Of a stretch of 64,000 nucleotides of DNA, positions 63,720 through 64,000 are shown piece by piece. The stretch's first letter is position 1, and each line of letters opens with the position of its first letter. Origin of the DNA: Adiantum capillus-veneris (lineage: Eukaryota; Streptophyta; Polypodiopsida; Polypodiales; Pteridaceae). The stretch covers positions 68,535,912-68,599,911 of the forward strand of contig CM043963.1 in NCBI GenBank assembly GCA_014529385.2. The letters are read 5' to 3'. The position numbers and the translations under genes are program-made. The notes under the pieces were generated by a model. That model had not been told where the DNA came from. It saw only the letters and a list, made by a program, of their open reading frames with translations, and made no database searches.

Positions 63720-64000
63720 GACTTGTTTCCCGACGAGCTACCAACAACTTTGCCTCCTCGGCGTCCCGTGGATCATCCCATTGATTTGATCCCAGGCCGA
63801 CCTCCACCAATTCGAGCCCCTTATCGAGTTTCATACTCAGAGTCTCAAGAGATACAGCGGCAACTAGAAGATTTGTTGGATAAAGGTCATATTCGCCCAA
63901 GCAAAGTCCCTTTGGAGCTCCTGTTCTGTTGGTCAAAAAGAAAGATGGATCTATGCGTCTTTGTATCGACTATCGTGCTTTGAATAAGTTGACGATCAAA
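63720..64000 (+). CDS. Element J reverse transcriptase, N-terminal part (cut by window end)
   Basis: Sequence [20 protein letters not shown] then [20 protein letters not shown] is the standard gypsy RT lead-in. A frameshift near 63910 affects the [11 protein letters not shown]-type segment (seen as [10 protein letters not shown]), and [10 protein letters not shown] follows in another frame at the window edge. Confidence 0.78.

Larger units (their letters stand above)
60105..64000 (+). mobile_element. Element J: gypsy-type element, partial, runs off the window
   Basis: A probable 5' LTR (60105-60479, TGTGACTAACCC...CCTTACA), primer site 60481, an additional upstream ORF (61143-61828), gag (61838-62882), knuckle and protease (about 62883-63710) and the beginning of RT (63720-64000). 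Order gag-PR-RT with the [20 protein letters not shown] lead-in is gypsy-like. It is a different lineage from A to C. The left LTR boundary is inferred from one copy only. Confidence 0.75.

Overview
This window is repeat-rich nuclear DNA from a land plant. It holds almost no ordinary genes. The signs are LTR-element primer binding sites matching plant initiator-Met tRNA (TGGTATCAGAGC), Ty3/gypsy elements with chromodomains, a DUF659-type hAT transposase with GT-AG introns, telo-box (AAACCCTAA) motifs inside LTRs, and long GT and CT microsatellites. The density of degenerate gypsy copies and the abundant APE-type LINEs would fit a large-genome non-seed plant such as a fern, but the species cannot be fixed from the sequence alone. 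Nearly every coding stretch is a decayed transposon copy with stops and frameshifts.

Region 1-5656 is low-coding sequence with microsatellites. It may carry the 5' part of one host gene on the minus strand (two candidate exons, 2562-2443 and 1284-1189). Region 5657-29150 is a nested stack resolved here from LTRs, primer binding sites, polypurine tracts and target-site duplications. Gypsy element A (gag at 5657-6255, resuming at 22054 and again at 26374, ending 29150) was hit by relative B (6256-22053, duplication actac/actcc). B was hit by a hAT DNA transposon D (11294-15023, 8-bp duplication aagtgtct/aagtctct) and by a minus-strand relative C (15866-21507), which sits exactly between B's polypurine tract and its 3' LTR. 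A was also hit by a small minus-strand LTR element E (23218-26373, duplication atcat/atcac) that has almost no coding capacity.

Region 29420-41650 holds further incomplete LTR elements. F has gag and protease only, with 1-kb LTRs. G is a minus-strand Ty1/copia gag remnant that cut F's 3' LTR. H is a minus-strand gypsy mini-element with an N-terminal gag fragment only. I is a gag piece joined by deletion to a chromodomain stub.

Region 41685-59031 is a cluster of five LINE copies of one lineage: K (minus strand), then alpha, L2, L4 and L3 (plus strand). The plus-strand copies end in (CT)n and the next copy starts directly after, or near, a (CT)n run, so the group reads as a head-to-tail array joined by CT microsatellites. 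They encode a coiled-coil ORF1 with an RNA-binding C-terminal part, then, in the same frame after a single stop codon, an ORF2 with APE endonuclease, reverse transcriptase, a CCHC knuckle and a C-terminal PIP-box-like peptide (QxxITxFF) retained in three copies.

Region 59032-64000 begins with an LTR and primer binding site inserted in LINE L3. It then enters a second gypsy element J, whose LTR carries about nine degenerate 21-bp repeats just upstream of a TATA box, and which encodes an additional unrecognised ORF ahead of gag. J runs off the window inside reverse transcriptase.
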